A stretch of DNA of 64,000 nucleotides from Lytechinus pictus (GCF_037042905.1 NC_087245.1:29328001-29392000); one strand, 5' to 3'. Shown: positions 21,587-35,351, numbered from the stretch's first letter. Program-made: numbers and translations. Notes: a model not told the origin generated them from the letters alone.

Positions 21587-24500
21587 TCACGCAGTATCAT
21601 CTTTATGAACTGACTCTCTTGAACTTCCGATTGCATTTTGATCCACATCTACCACACTTATCCTTTCATTGCCACTTGGTTTATAAAACGCTAGCGCTCC
21701 TATAAAGAAGAAAATGGATAACAGTCTCAGCATCATACAGAGCAACAGTGCCGTCAGTCCGAATTGTTTGTTGTCGTAAATTAAGCAGGCCGAGCCGTCA
21801 CAGGAGTCTTGCCACAATACACAAACCCGGTCGATGAGGGCGCCAAACACAACCGGACCGGGTATAGTTCCTGGACAAAAAAGGCGGGAAGTAATTTTTT
21901 AATGAGTGTTATTTTCAAACCAGTACGATCACCTAGAATCCCCGCATGTTTTTCTTCTTTTTTTTTTTTGGTTTTGTTTATTCATCATTGCTTCATTTGT
22001 TCATTTCGTTTATTCATAAAATATAGATGGGTGGATAAAATTATTGCTCTTTTGAGATAAGGAATAAAAACAATAAAGAATCAACTTTCACGCATTTATA
22101 ATGAAACATACGAATTGATGTAACAAATATCTGTACCCAATCAAAACATGATTTGTATTACTTCATATGATATGATATGACACAACTTACCGAAAGCTCT
22201 GAAGCAAAGCGATTGAATACCAAGTGCAAACGAACGCTGATCGTGCGAAACACATCTAAAAGGTCAGAATAACAATTGTAATGAATATAAAAGTGTAAGA
22301 TTTTGCAAAAAAATTCTTATTGATGATGGTGACAACAACACAAACAATAATAATAATAAGAAGAATAACAATTATAATAAAAATGACATCTTTGAAAAAA
22401 GTGATGATAATAATATCAATAATGATATCAATAATGACTACAATGATAATAAATATAATAATAATGATACAGTAATGACGGGCATTTTAAGATCACTTAT
22501 CACTAATAAAATGATGATCCTATTACAATACAAAATTATCAAATGTATGTGTCAGTCACAAAAAAATATATGTCTGTGATGTCAGTTTATGTTAGCTCTA
22601 ACTTGATGATAACACAAAATTTATTAAAAACATACCTTATTGAGGCCATGGTGGACGGGACCAAGGCTAAAAAGGTGCCCAAAAGCTGAAGAAATGTAAG
22701 AAAGATATACAGAGTTTCTTTCGAACACGATTGGGGGCAGCGACCCAGCTCTGCCGAGCCTCCAAGCACTTCCGGGTCAATAGTCGAGTTACCAATACAT
22801 GTGCAGTTAGTATACATCTGTTTCATACACACAAAAATAAAATCATGAAGTAAAAATAAACAAGGTAATATTGGCTACAGGTTATTTTATAAGCATGTCC
22901 ATTATAATAGTCTTTAATAGTCAAAAATATCATTTTCGAGTATCCACTGCAGTTACACAAAGGATGTTAGATAAATACGAAATAAATAACGCTGTAAAAT
23001 AGATAGCAGTAACAAGATAACCATAATAAAATATATGTTGACAAATCCTGAAATAGAATAGCTCATCTGCCATGAAAAAAAATAGTTGAATATATCCAAG
23101 GCCAGGTCTTTTATAGAAAGCCGACAGGAAATATCATGGTTAACCAAGTAATCAATACCTTCATGCAGATAGAACATACTATACAATATGTACATGTCGG
23201 AGGTACAATAACTTTCTGTTCACGAGAACCTTCTTTCGAAATGGGAAAATTAAATACCTTTTCCACTCCGTTTATCTCCCCAGTTTCTAAGCAACCTGCG
23301 AAGCATGCTGAGTAGTACAAGATACCATCAGTCCCGCACACTGGATCGTATCTAGTGGGGCAGCCGCATCCCGCATTGCAAGATGCGGTCACATTGCTTT
23401 CTAACATTCCATCTCCTTCAATATTTCCTCTAAACGGTTAAAAAATGGAAGAGAAGAATTAACAAAATTTGGAGGTATAAATACCTTCTCTACAAAATGC
23501 GACTGGTATGTTATATTTCTTTGGTCTTTATTATTATCAACAACTTTATATTGGATGATTGCTATTGAGGTCATTTGTGTGATATAGCTGAATCATGTTT
23601 GCTTTCATTTAACGAATATTCATACTTGAAATTCAAAAGCAAAATACCGTAAGAAATAAGAGATAGTAAATGTGTGTTAAAGAGGGAGGAATAAGAGAAT
23701 GCAGATGACACAGCAAATCATCTATGATAAAGGCAACAATTTTGTATCTGGACAAATTAACAACCCGCACCCCCCCCCCCCCCAAAAAAAAAAAAAAAAA
23801 AAAAAAATAGATGAATAAATAAATAAATAATAAATAAATTTGAAAAAATTAAGAGGGGAAAGGGGGTGAAGATCAAACCTTTGTGATAGAAGTAAGAGCT
23901 CCTCCTATTCATACTGTATCCAACAATCAAGAGCACTATTATATTTTTTATGTCCTCTCGTACTCACGTGTTTGAATATGCAATGGACACTCCGGCAAAA
24001 GGCACATTGGGACATTGTATGGAGAATGCTGGCAACATACAGAAGCCAAATAAAAGACTACCCAGACAGAAACGAATCATTCCACGAAATTGAAAGTTGA
24101 AGAAGGTAACAATCCAGCCCCCGACTAAGGCACCGCAGAGGCTGGCAGGGATGACAAGAAAACCTGTATGAAAAAGTAAATATACAAACTACTACATCAA
24201 ATGCCCCAACTAGAGTTTCTGTTGATAAAAAATAACTCCCAAAACCAATTCTAGAATGTCTATACAAGCAAAATATGGTGATCATTTTAAGCAAAATTAT
24301 AAACAAAACCTCTTTTTTATATCCAAGCAGAGAAAAAAAATGTTTGCAAAGACTATTCAATCAACCTTTCGTTCAAGTACTGAAGCATCACTATAATCGT
24401 CGGTGACAAGAAGGAGGAGGAGGAGAAGAAGAAGAAATTATAAAATGTTTAAAAGCTAACCTGTTTTTAATGCTGCATCACTTGCAGGAATGTTGAATTG

Positions 24501-27500
24501 TGTTTCCATAAACTTCGGTCCAAATGTCGCAAGGGATGATATGATAAACCACTCGGTGATGGCAGCCCCGTTCACACACATGAAAGGGATGTTTTTAATC
24601 AGGTTTAAGCTAGCTTTGGGGAAATCTTTCAAAGCGTTCCCGTAGCCCGCTCGTGCAGCAAACTCAGAACCTTGCTGTGTTTGAGATACTCTCTTCAAAG
24701 CTAACTCTTTGGCCGCTGAAAATAAGGAAAATTATTGTTTATTTCTTAAATGAAGGTCATTCTAAAAACAAATAGTGCAATTGTACTGAAAAAGCAAGGG
24801 TGTAAAACTTCAATTCGTGAAATAATAAAATTTAGACTGAAAGATGTACCTTTTGTTTTCATCAAGTAAAACAAAAAGATTTGATGGGAATTAATTTAGA
24901 ATCTGAATATAAACGACATATTGACAAATAAGGGAATGAAGTAATAACCATCTACAATTATTCCTACATTTTATTTTTTCAGCCTTCTTCTATGTTAATC
25001 CAAGAACGGAATTATTATCATCTATCATCTATCAAACCTATATCACTTTCTTGGTTTTACGCCTTCTTACGTACGCATAATTTAAGTAGGGGGCCTACTG
25101 TATTGATACTATATGGAAAATGTCAATTGGAAGAAAAATACATGTTGACTTGAATTGAATTGAATCACCACTCTTCTTAGCTCTTGCTTCGGTAAAGATG
25201 AACCCAACATGCTTTCTTTCTATCTCTCTATCATACCACCCACGACCCACCCCCCCCCCCAAAAAAAAAAAAAATCAAGTCTCATGATTGGCTTACCTGG
25301 CATAGATCTTGGGAACATGAGGAAAGGAAGAGCGATCGATAGAGCCATGCATCCTGTCAGGATGAAACCAAGCCACCATGCACCAACCCACAGAGGACTG
25401 TCTGACGAAATCGTTAAGCTATCAAAACAAACAAAATATATAGATCTCTGAAAGACGGAATCGCACTTTATATCATTATTTATCATTAAAATTATCTAAG
25501 ATCTCTTACTCTGATGATTTTGCTAATTTCTCTTGCAAGGTGTGCTAATGGGAACGGATATGAGCGGGGATTAGCAAACGTTTTCGAGAGAAATAAGCGG
25601 CATTTGTTTGTTGTTGTTTTTTTTTGTTCAAAACTCACTTGCATCGACCCCTTATAAATTCGTCACTTCTCTCACTTCATCAGTAATATAGCATTCACTA
25701 GGACAAAATTTTACAAACATAACCACACAGCTGCGCTTTACAAATTCCCCTTACTAAATTTCATTCATTGATTATCGGTTTCATTGGGTAAACAGTACAT
25801 GCACACGCCCGATTTTTATACATCCCGATGTTTCGCTCAAAATTTAATCTACCGCTCTTTGTGTGTAATTTTTAAGTTTACACTACGGAAAATCTCATTC
25901 ATTTGCTGGGATATATTAGAACTTCCAATCAAGTATATTATTGAATGATATCATGGCTGAAGGCAAACGGAAGTCGTCTAGTAGATATTGGAAAGGTCAT
26001 AAAGATATATATAGATAATCATACTTCAGTGGTCTAAGAGTGGTTTAAGAGCCCAAGAAAGTTCATTGCCCCCTTGCCCATATTTATTGCATTAATTATC
26101 CATAAAGCAAAACGGAAATTGAACACAATCTAAGAAATGTTTAATTAACCCAACATAGTATGGTAAAAATATTAACAGTCCGGCTGTTGGTTAGAAAATC
26201 CAAAATCAATTTGCTTGCAATTTTGTTTAACCAACAGTTTCCTAGGTTCATATTTGAACCGACTGGTCGTGAAGGATTAATTTCTATAACGGGAGCTCTC
26301 GATCCATGATTCACAACTAAAAGATGAGGAAGTGATATGACCTATTTTAAAGATCATTGATAAGTGAGTCAAGTTTGAGCTGTCGAAATGGAAAGACTAG
26401 CTTTACCCTCGTAAGGAAATGTGTGCAGTTCGTATGGCGTTCGACTAGGTATAGTTTTTCAAATCACGCTGAAAGATTGTCTCTATATCAAACGATTTTG
26501 GACAAGCTTTATAATCACACTCTTCTGAGGCAAGACGATCTCAGTCCATCTTTTAATTGCATCTTTTATGAGTGGATTTTGCCTCTTCTTGGCGTGGAAT
26601 AACTAAAAGGATGTTCAGTTCGCTCTAAAGGGAGTGATCCCATAGAATCACCCCGACTAGATAGCTCGTTTACATTTAGAAAGCACCATTACATGAAAAT
26701 GTCAACATAATATCCGATCGGACACGATGGCTAACTGGGAACATTAGACAACATTAACCTAATATATTGGATTGTAATACTGGCCGAATAATAAATATTT
26801 GAATAAAAACCACATCTTCCTTCTTGTCAGGCTCTCAACATAATAATACGGAAGTGTGAAAGATGATATGTTATGATAGGCGTATGCAGGATCGGGTAAC
26901 AGGTTATGCGACTTTCCCCTGATATACATGTAGCTATAAGTATCATTATTACGATCAGTATTAGGTACATTAAAATCAACAGGTTGCAGAAGAGAACGGA
27001 CAAAGGCACCCCCTTTCTACACCTCCTCAGAAACCAACACATTACTGCACGAAATATAATTCAATCTAATGATAGAGTGTGGTGACGAAGTGTTGATGTA
27101 AATGTGATAGCTTAATCTATAAATATCATATCTAAAAAGACGTTAGTGTGGCAGGGATATGAGTATCACCTTATTAATAACAATATGGAGCATTCATGAG
27201 GCACCTATTATCTAGTTACCGTTGAAAGAGGGCACTGTATAAATTATCACCCCAGCTTTAGCCCAAGCTACTAAAGTCGCTTGGTGTTTTCAAGGAATCA
27301 ATCCTTCAAGGTACCCACCTCACCTGGGTTGAGTGCAGCAAAATGCAGATAAATTTTGCTTTATTTTATCATCACTCACTTATGTTGGTAGGTTTCTATC
27401 AGGATATTTTTATATAATTCACAGCAGGCCGAAATATACTTGATTACTACCTTGATAATCATACCTTTCTTGATCTATGGTGATGTCCGTATAGTGGTTT

Positions 27501-29869
27501 AAGAAGAGTCCCCCGATGAGATACCCTAAGGCTGGGCCAAGCGTTGACATACCCTGAAAGAGACCTGTGCAAAATTAATAAATTTTTAAAGAGAATTTTC
27601 AAATGAAGAATAGTAGGCGTAAGCATTGTATAAAACAAAACCATATTGCACAATAATAAATCGCCTACCTTCCATTATAGGTGTAAAATTATATCATGAG
27701 ATCAACTAAACCAGAGTTCTTTATCCCCCCCCCCCGCACTTTCCTCGCCCAATCATTTTCTTCAAATTTGATATTGGCGTATCTCTAGTCTCTACCAATG
27801 AAGTGGCGGCACCAGGATTTTTGCTCTCCATCTGAAGTGAAGAGCAAAACAAAATGTTGGTGGCAAGGGTGGAGAAGAACTTACTATTTAAAAATTTATC
27901 CACAATGTCCACAGATAAGAGGGCCAACTGGGACTGAGGGAGGGCATATGCCACTTGTGCCCCCTGTCCTCTTGGTGCCGCCAATGCCAATGCACTTTGT
28001 TCTCAACAATGTCATCATTGTGTCGAAATACATAAAAAATGTATTTTCTTTCACTTGCCATTACCAGATTACGTACGTACCCACATACAGAGGTGAGCGT
28101 TTCGTCTCAACATTCTCATCGATGTAGGTGACACCCAATGTGTAGATACCAGATGCACTGAATCCGTGCAGGAGTTGGGCAAGGATGAAGACACCAATGT
28201 AGTGACTGAGGCCTCCAGAGTTCCCCGTACACTCCCGATCAAGGGTCACGTTGCCATCCAGTGAACAAGTGTCAATGCCTGCCGTCTGCATGGGTTAAAA
28301 CATTTTTTTAATTAGCACAACCTGCTGAAAGTGAAGGTAAAGGCGGGATGATGATGATCATCATCATCAGGGTCATGGTGGGGCTGATATAGTGATGGTG
28401 GTGTTGGGGATGGGGGTGGTAATGATGATGTTGATGATGGTAATGATAATGATGATAATTATAGAGAGGGTGAACCAAGGCATAGATGACGATAGTGATG
28501 CAGATGAAGATACCGATGATTATATAGGAAGAGTATCTCATCAAGACTTTGAACATGATAATAATGATGATAATGATTATGATCATGTTAGTGATGCTGG
28601 TGGTGGTGGCGGTGGTAGTTGTTGTGGTGGTGGTGGTGGTTATGGTGGCGACGGCGTTAATGATGAATAAGGTGATAATGATGACGACAGTGATGCTGAT
28701 GAAGATCTCGTGGTGACTTTTGCCAAGATAATGATGATAACGATGATATATTATCATATATTCTATTTAAAAAAATCATAATTATCATTATTATTATCAT
28801 CATCACTACCATCAGCACCATCACCGTCATATCATCATCATCATCATCAACATGTGATGATATTAATGATGACTGGGATGACAAATGATGATGAGGCAGT
28901 AAAGGTTATTATGATGATGGCGATAAAAAATAAGAACATGTAGTCTGTCACTAAGAAAATTATGACAGTAATGAAAATAAGAAATGCGACAAAGACCAAT
29001 GATTGGAAGTCGTAACAAAATCATATTAATCTCATACTGAAATCTGAATGTAATGTGTATACAGATAATTCATGCGACGATTTAAAGTAGGATTAGGGTT
29101 ACAATCCCACATAATTCTGAAAACATACCTGGTACTGGTATCGTCCAGTCGTGAAATGCGGCAAGGAAAACAGAAACGAGCTTGCCGCGAACCCCAAAGC
29201 TCCTATCCCCAACCACCTCGGTTTGTGAGCCCTATCTCCGAAGTACGTGACGAAGACGACGACCAGTAGGACACCGAAGTCGTATGAGCTCGAGATGAAG
29301 CCGCTCTGGACGCTCGGGAGGTTGAACCTGCGTTCGAGCGTGGTCGTGACCACGTACACGATGCCATTGACCGTCATACCTTGCGTGAAACCGAAGAAGC
29401 ATAGGCATATCAGGAAGCCGATTGGACTGTTACAGAACTAGAGAGAGTGACAGAGAGAGAGAGCGAAGTAGAAGAGAAGAGTATTTTTTTAATCCGGGCG
29501 GTGCGTGTACTGTTGTGAAATATTGAATTTTGTTTAGTTTTGTAATTTCATGATCGAAACAGAAACAAACATGAGCAGACTAATACCTATAAATTTCACT
29601 TACATAATTATCGAGTGATTATTTTTAATTTCATTTCAATTTTTTTGCTTCCTTCACGGTGACAAGTATAAAGTGATCAGTTATTAAAGAGAATAATAAT
29701 AAATGCCATGGATTGCTCATTCTCATACCTGCAAGCGACGGGGATGCCATGCCCCAATACCACATTGTGTCTGCTTGTCCTCACCGTAGACCTCGCCAAC
29801 AACACCTTCATCGACGTTCATACCCTCGATGACTTCGCTCTCCGACGTTTCTTTCCTCTCGTCGGCCAT
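21587..29869 (-). CDS. SLCO4A1: Organic anion transporting polypeptide, SLCO4A1-like, complete
   Basis: Plasma-membrane, sodium-independent transporter of amphipathic organic anions (thyroid hormone, prostaglandin or steroid-conjugate type substrates in the family). Eleven coding exons: 29729-29869, 29129-29437, 28081-28285, 27465-27564, 25297-25418, 24461-24715, 23968-24163, 23258-23429, 22636-22817, 22191-22255, 21587-21870. All junctions are GT/AG and keep phase; the total is 2031 nt, 676 aa plus stop, a normal family length. Markers: CGIGAWHPRRLQ near residue 42; QGMTVNGIVYVVTTTLERRF and PRWLG in exon 2; the family signature DSPLWVGAWWLGF at residues 258-270; a Kazal-like extracellular domain in exon 8 (CGCPTRYDPVCGTDG); and RCVSHDQRSFALGIQ with GPVVFGALIDRVCVLWQ near the end. 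Exon 2 resembles human SLCO4A1 most. Twelve membrane helices are expected. Subfamily is likely, orthology unproven. Confidence 0.93.
22340..22470. repeat. AAT/ATG-rich microsatellite in SLCO intron 9
   Basis: Imperfect runs of AATAAT, GATAAT and ATATCAATAATG between exons 9 and 10 of the transporter gene. Confidence 0.8.
23770..23845. repeat. Poly-C then poly-A tract with AAAT repeats in SLCO intron 7
   Basis: C14 immediately followed by a long A run and (ATAA)n. The same C-run/A-run/AAAT arrangement occurs at 25250-25274 and 32234-32400, suggesting a dispersed element with this tail. Confidence 0.7.
28345..28890. repeat. Long degenerate GAT/GGT trinucleotide microsatellite in SLCO intron 2
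   Basis: About 540 bp of imperfect GATGAT, AATGAT, GGTGGT and, toward the right, ATCATC phrases between exons 2 and 3. Long open frames here encode H/T/I or D/G strings and are artefacts of the repeat. Confidence 0.9.
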
Positions 29870-29910
29870 CGATCTTTCTTAGTCGCTGCACCTTTGTCGT
29901 TTCGTGATTT
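29870..29910 (-). other. 5' UTR part of SLCO coding exon 1, with upstream splice acceptor
   Basis: A consensus acceptor TTTTCATCAG ends at 29911 on the minus strand, 41 bp before the SLCO start codon. It implies at least one upstream non-coding exon. Confidence 0.6.
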
Positions 29911-30639
29911 CTGATGAAAATCAAAGTAAATTGTTGATTATGACGAGTTGTGTGAATAGTATGTGGCCCTTGCAGTTTGCCTCACACCGGCTCATTTACC
30001 TGGTGTCCCAACCAAACTGTTACATTGGCTGTCAGAGAAAATCACAATGAATATAAGATATTTAGCAAAGGTTGTATTTGGGAATGGTCATTCCCGCCAT
30101 TTGCAGCTGAGCGGGTGAAATCATCGTTCAAATACAACGAGGCCAATTGCAAGTTGTAATAATGTGACTTGTGACCATCACATGACAGGAGGCTTGACAT
30201 AATATGATTACGAAGAGCTTGACATTGATATGACGTCACGAATTTGGTATGACGTCATGATATTCAAAAGCGGGAAGCCAAGATCAGTGTCGATCTTGAA
30301 ATGCATGAAAATCTGAAGGCAAAGGAACTTGACATGAAGCCATATGTGGAATGATGTCGAGGGTTTGTCCATAGCGAGTCACGTCCCCGCGTGGAGACAT
30401 GCAAAGCCTGGACTTCAATAACATATAAGAGGAGTCATTTTATGAATAAACTACGAGCTATATAATTGGTATACATGTAAAGGGGGCAGGGGCAGTTGCC
30501 ATCCAAATCGTTGGAAAACTTACATTTTAGTTGAAAACAAAATCCCCCATAGTGTGCACGGAACCACCCCAATGACACGAATGACGAGCTTTGCCGCATT
30601 GCTCCTTTTCGATTTTTTCCTGAATTTTATAAGCTTCTT

Positions 30640-30998
30640 GCCCCCCCCCCTCCCCCACCCGAATAACATTTCTGCGTAGGTCCTAGATACATATACATGT
30701 AGATCATTATGAAATTAATATTCTAATGTGATTAGGTTTATAATATACCAGCACAAATTCATCATACACACCACATTAACTGACATGATACTTCAAACTA
30801 TATTAGGCGTATTGTTAAAGAGAACATGCCAATGTTATCAAATGTAATTCATAAAGTGTATCGATAAATTGACCAAGTCAAGCTGAACTTGTTGAGATGA
30901 TTTACTTAAAAGTCAAGCGAAAATGCCGAAAGGAGTAGAAAAGGAATGGTTGGTGAAAGTTCAATACCCACTTTGTATTATTATTATTATTATTATCA

Positions 30999-31029
<31 letters not shown>

Positions 31030-31043
31030 TATTATTAATTATT

Positions 31044-31076
<33 letters not shown>

Positions 31077-31135
31077 ATCATTGTTATTATTATTATTAAT
31101 ATTATATTATCATTATTATATTATTATTATAACAA
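30640..31135. repeat. Poly-C run and ATT/GAT microsatellite in the presumed SLCO first intron
   Basis: A C10 run at about 30642 is followed by unique sequence. ATT/TTA repeats at about 30977-31133 contain a perfect (GAT)n block near 31043-31075. No gene seen from 29911 to 31400. Confidence 0.85.
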
Positions 31136-31414
31136 AGGCCCTTAATCCCCAACTGTCAAAATAAGTTCTTACAAAATATTGAAAGTCATTCTTAACCGCA
31201 TTTGGACATGATACATAGTAGGAGATACTAAAACAGGTGATTATGTGCTCACCTGTGTATGTAGATACCCGCACAGGCGTGTCTTGATTCATTTACCCAC
31301 ATGCTTGATTTCATTATGTTATCACATACCCTGGTGCATCATAATTGTAAGTCAATATCATCAGAAACCATATACCGACAATATGGTATTTATTCTCTTT
31401 GTCGTGCCCTCATT

Positions 31415-31506
31415 GGCCCGAATTCTAACTTAGCCCGGGCTAACTTTGGCCCATTGGCTAACTATCCCCTGGGGGCTAAGTTAGCCACCCTTTGAGAATT
31501 CGGGCC
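31415..31506. mobile_element. 92-bp palindromic micro-MITE
   Basis: The termini GGCCCGAATTCT and AGAATTCGGGCC are perfect inverted repeats. An inner inverted pair, CTAACTTAGCC/GGCTAAGTTAG, extends the hairpin. It is flanked on both sides by ATT, a possible 3-bp target duplication as in PIF/Harbinger elements. Confidence 0.7.
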
Positions 31507-31948
31507 ATTGACGTGAATATGATACAATTTCGTAACGACAGCTATTGTACTTTTTCTGATCCATTTTTAGTCATTCACTTCGGTCAGTAAATCAATTGGT
31601 AGCAAACGAATACACAGACAAAGCATGCGGCCTTGACCTATCCACCAAGAGAGTTAGAGAGATTGGCATCAATTCATCGACAGAACCCAAAGTTATTATT
31701 CTGTTTCACGAAATGTTGCAAATCTCTTTCATATCCATCAGAGTCAATATTATTCCTGCAAGTGTTCTATCTTCAATGTTGGTGATGTCAAAATGTACCA
31801 TCCCTTTCAAGAAGTGTTCTCCACGGGATACTCCACTCACTTCAACTATATAGGGAAGATCAATTGGTGGAAATTCATTTGAAGTCAGGCTTAGGTGAAA
31901 TCCAGAATAAAGAATGAACACCCAAAATGATAGCGCGTAACTTCTCGA

Positions 31949-31992
31949 CGATGTAAATAATAGTTGACGATGTAAATAATAGTTGACGATCT
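31949..31992. repeat. 20-bp tandem duplication
   Basis: GACGATGTAAATAATAGTT occurs twice in tandem, followed by the start of a third unit. Confidence 0.85.
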
Positions 31993-32204
31993 GATAACTA
32001 AATTACTGGTCGAAATGTAGAAGCATCATCCAATCGGGCCAATATGTTGTATGGTTTTGTATTTGACCACAGTTTGTTCTCGGCCAGCGATAAATGAACA
32101 ATTGTCAACTTGTTTTTATTTAGTGTAATGCACATGGTAGTATGGGTAGCCAAATCCATGAAACCGACCGAGTACCTCTTATATACAAATATCACACACC
32201 TATT

Positions 32205-32450
32205 GCACTGGCGTACAGATGCTTGGGGGCATGCCCCCCCCCCCTCCAAAAAAAAAAAAAAAACACGATAATAAAATAATGATAATAATGATAATAATGA
32301 TAATGAAATAAAGTAAATAATAAATGAATAGATGTATAAATAACTAAATAAATTGATAAATAAATAAAATAATTAATAAATAACAAATACATGAATTAAT
32401 TGATAAATTAATTAATGAAATGAAAAAAAAAAAAATCACGACCTAGAAAA
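32205..32450. repeat. Poly-C/poly-A dispersed repeat with AAAT microsatellite
   Basis: ACTGGCGTACAGATGCTTGG leads into a C11 run, CTCC, an A run, and then imperfect (AATA)n to about 32430. It is related to the repeat next to the candidate exon at 10918. Confidence 0.7.
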
Positions 32451-32898
32451 TAGGAGAAAAAGAAAGAAAATGTTATTTGGTTCATTACGCTGCCGAATTG
32501 TTGGGTAGAATCACAGCCAAATACTTGATGCAATGAATCTTTTCCTTGTTTTCTAAAACCAGCTACGAATAAGACACAACTTATATATCATGTGCGTGTG
32601 TAGGGCTACTGTAGACCACACATCACCTTGAATACTAATTGCAACAGATGTTGGATTCATCCCGTACCATTACATTATAGATGTGTCAAGTCCATGGAAC
32701 ACGCGTGCACGTCCTTGTTTGGAGCTATGGTCGCATTTCGCTCACAGCAAAACCATTCGATCACAAGAAAAATGATAATGGCTATATTATGCGTCAATTA
32801 ATCCAGTAAATAATATGTTGGGGAAGGGTGATTTCCTCTCATTTGACTATGGTAATTAATTGTTGTCGTCGCTGTTTGTAGGCATTTGATATGCATTA

Positions 32899-32975
32899 TG
32901 GTGGTGGTGGTGGTGGTGGTGGTGGTAGTGGTTGTAGTGGTGATGGTGCATGATGAGGATGATGATGATGATGAC
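32899..32975. repeat. GGT then GAT microsatellite
   Basis: About a dozen GGT units followed by GTA/GAT-rich phrases. It lies in the presumed first intron of the SLCO gene. Confidence 0.9.
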
Positions 32976-33471
32976 GGCGGTGACAATTATTTTATAGTGT
33001 GAAAATAGATAACATAACACGACCTAAAACCAACATAAAATTCGTAGATATTTTCTGCTATTGAGGCTTTGTCGGTTCATTGTAAGCCACAACGTGAGAG
33101 CCTAACCTATATTCATCACTGATCAATGATTTTCATGAATAGGCGCGGCTCAGGCGTACATACAAGGCAAATTTAATTCACTTTATTTTTTGTAGCCCTT
33201 CGTTGAGATGTAACGCATAGGAGTTTATTTCATCTTCTATTTCTAAGGATTGTTTTGTGTCCTGAGAAGATCAATATCAACTCAAATTACGTAATTCCTT
33301 AATTACTAATAGGAACGTCATCGATCATCTCAGCTGAAATAAAATCAGAGTTAATAATAACATTAGATCAAGGAATTGTTAGTATGCATCCATACTGTCT
33401 AGTTATCTATTTAGGCTCTCCTTTAGAACAATACAATATCATACTATACTGTTATGTAAAACTACACTTAC

Positions 33472-33590
33472 CTCGATAAGTTCTGTTCCTCTCGATCCCG
33501 TGTCCTCCTCAACAGACCTGAGCTGAGCGATCAACAGACATTCAACATTCGCATTTACACGAGCATCATTCGGGCAGAGCAGTTAATAGC
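33472..33590 (-). other. Probable non-coding first exon of the SLCO gene
   Basis: On the minus strand a strong donor, TATCGAG|GTAAGT, lies at 33472/33471, preceded by a GC-richer stretch (ACACGGGATCGAGAGGAACA) unlike its AT-rich surroundings. With the acceptor at 29911 it would define a 3.5-kb first intron. The upstream end of the exon is a guess; a weak AT-rich TATTTATTATG lies near 33603. Confidence 0.4.
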
Positions 33591-33599
33591 ATCAGTCGA

Positions 33600-35351
33600 T
33601 CATAATAAATAATCGTACGACCGAAGCTGAATACAGGAATAATCACGTAATAAACAAATGGAGCTGGTTTCTTCCTGTTTTCTACTTGCACTTGAAATTG
33701 GCACGTGTACTTGGCTCGACAGGAAATTGTAGCATTTGTAGGTCAATTTCTCCTTTGAGTAAACGTTCCTAAATACCGAGTTGCGGGTATGACCATGTTA
33801 CAGACGAACAGATTGTGTACATTTAGCAGGTATACAAAACACGCACAGGCGAACGTGGTCGTTCGATCAATCGATGCTAATTATATTCGTAGTCTATTTG
33901 AATCATCATTATGTTCCCTCTCCGATGTTCGTGCACGAGTAAAATATCTTATCAGTGTTTGTGAATTTATTCATATTATTGCAAGCGATTCAGGGGATAG
34001 GGTGCAACTAACTAGAAAACTCAATTAGTTAATAATATTGCTGGTGCCGATGGCATGTAAACATCGTTTGGAAAATTGTTTGACGTTATAGACTAGTGCC
34101 CAGGTTTTTTAATGAATGGGAATAGTCGACCGTAGTAAGAAGAAATAGTCTGCAAACACAGACTCATAATTGTACAAAGTAAAATATTGATATTGAAAAA
34201 AAATCTTATCATTATTCGAATTGGGGAATTTATACATATATATATAGGCCCTATATAATCCGATATGATTTCCGCTCCAATCGTTGGTTGCCGCATAGTG
34301 GATTTGATTTCAAACAACTTGTTCATTTTGGATTTCTCTTGATTTTATTTAATTGTTTCAAATTAAGATGATTATGTATGAGTTTTGTCTCATAATTTTT
34401 CTTAAAATCATTAGATTGATCAAAATTGTAAATTAAATAACTATACATGACAGGGGCGGCGAAACCTGGGGGTTTAAGCCCCCCCCCCCCTCCTTAAAAA
34501 GAAATGTGTACAAAAACGTAAATATGACTGATTGTGTTATTTTGCCTGGTCTTTCTTTGTCCCCCCCCCCTTCAAAAGCAATCGCGACCCCTGAATGGTA
34601 ATCAGAAAAATATAGATGGCCTATTGCCCTTCCACCCCATCCAATTTCTTTGCATCACCGTTCACCAGTTTTCCGAATCCTGCTCTTCGCACTATCCCCC
34701 CCCCCCCCCCCTTCAAGAACACACTTTGTCAGCATGGTCATTTCAACCAGTTCTATAACAATTGTAGACTCATGAAAAAAGTACCATCCATATTTTTTTT
34801 TTCGAAAACAAGTCAGAAAAGGATTAATCAGTGCATGGTGTAAATATCAATAGCGCCAGCTTTTGTCTAAAACGAGCATATTTGAGAAAAGCTCTCTTCC
34901 CCATTTCCCTCCCTCCCTCTCTCTATTTCCCCTCTTTGAATCTCTTTCTCCCCCCCCCCCCCCCCATTTCACTCAATAACACCAAGTTATTTATCCTTTA
35001 ATATTTCATTTTACATTTATTTTCTTCGACTACAAAACTACATGTACATGCGATTTGTCTGACAAGAGTTCAAAATGGGCTAAGATTTGTTTTAATAATA
35101 ATAATACACATTTTGTGAAATCCTTCAAACATTATGTAATGCCTTGGGTTAAAGAGCATATGTCACTTTAGTGTATTATGTTTATCTTTTCTACCTTTAA
35201 AATATCAGAATGTCAAATCAGTTTATACAATCATGTAGCGTCGAACATTCAGAGTACATAGACCTATAAATCACTATAAAGGAAACATCGGTGGTTAAGA
35301 GGAGAAAAGGAGGAAAGCTTTGCATTATTTTATTGATTTTTTTTTATTTGC
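33600..35351. other. Intergenic with clustered poly-C tracts
   Basis: C runs of 10 or more occur near 34480, 34561, 34697 and 34952. The first follows CAGGGGCGGCGAAACCTGGG, a dispersed-repeat context. No supported gene. Confidence 0.5.

Noticed and set aside
28308..28757. 149-codon minus-strand frame
   Set aside because: T/H/I-rich translation of the GAT/GGT microsatellite in an SLCO intron.
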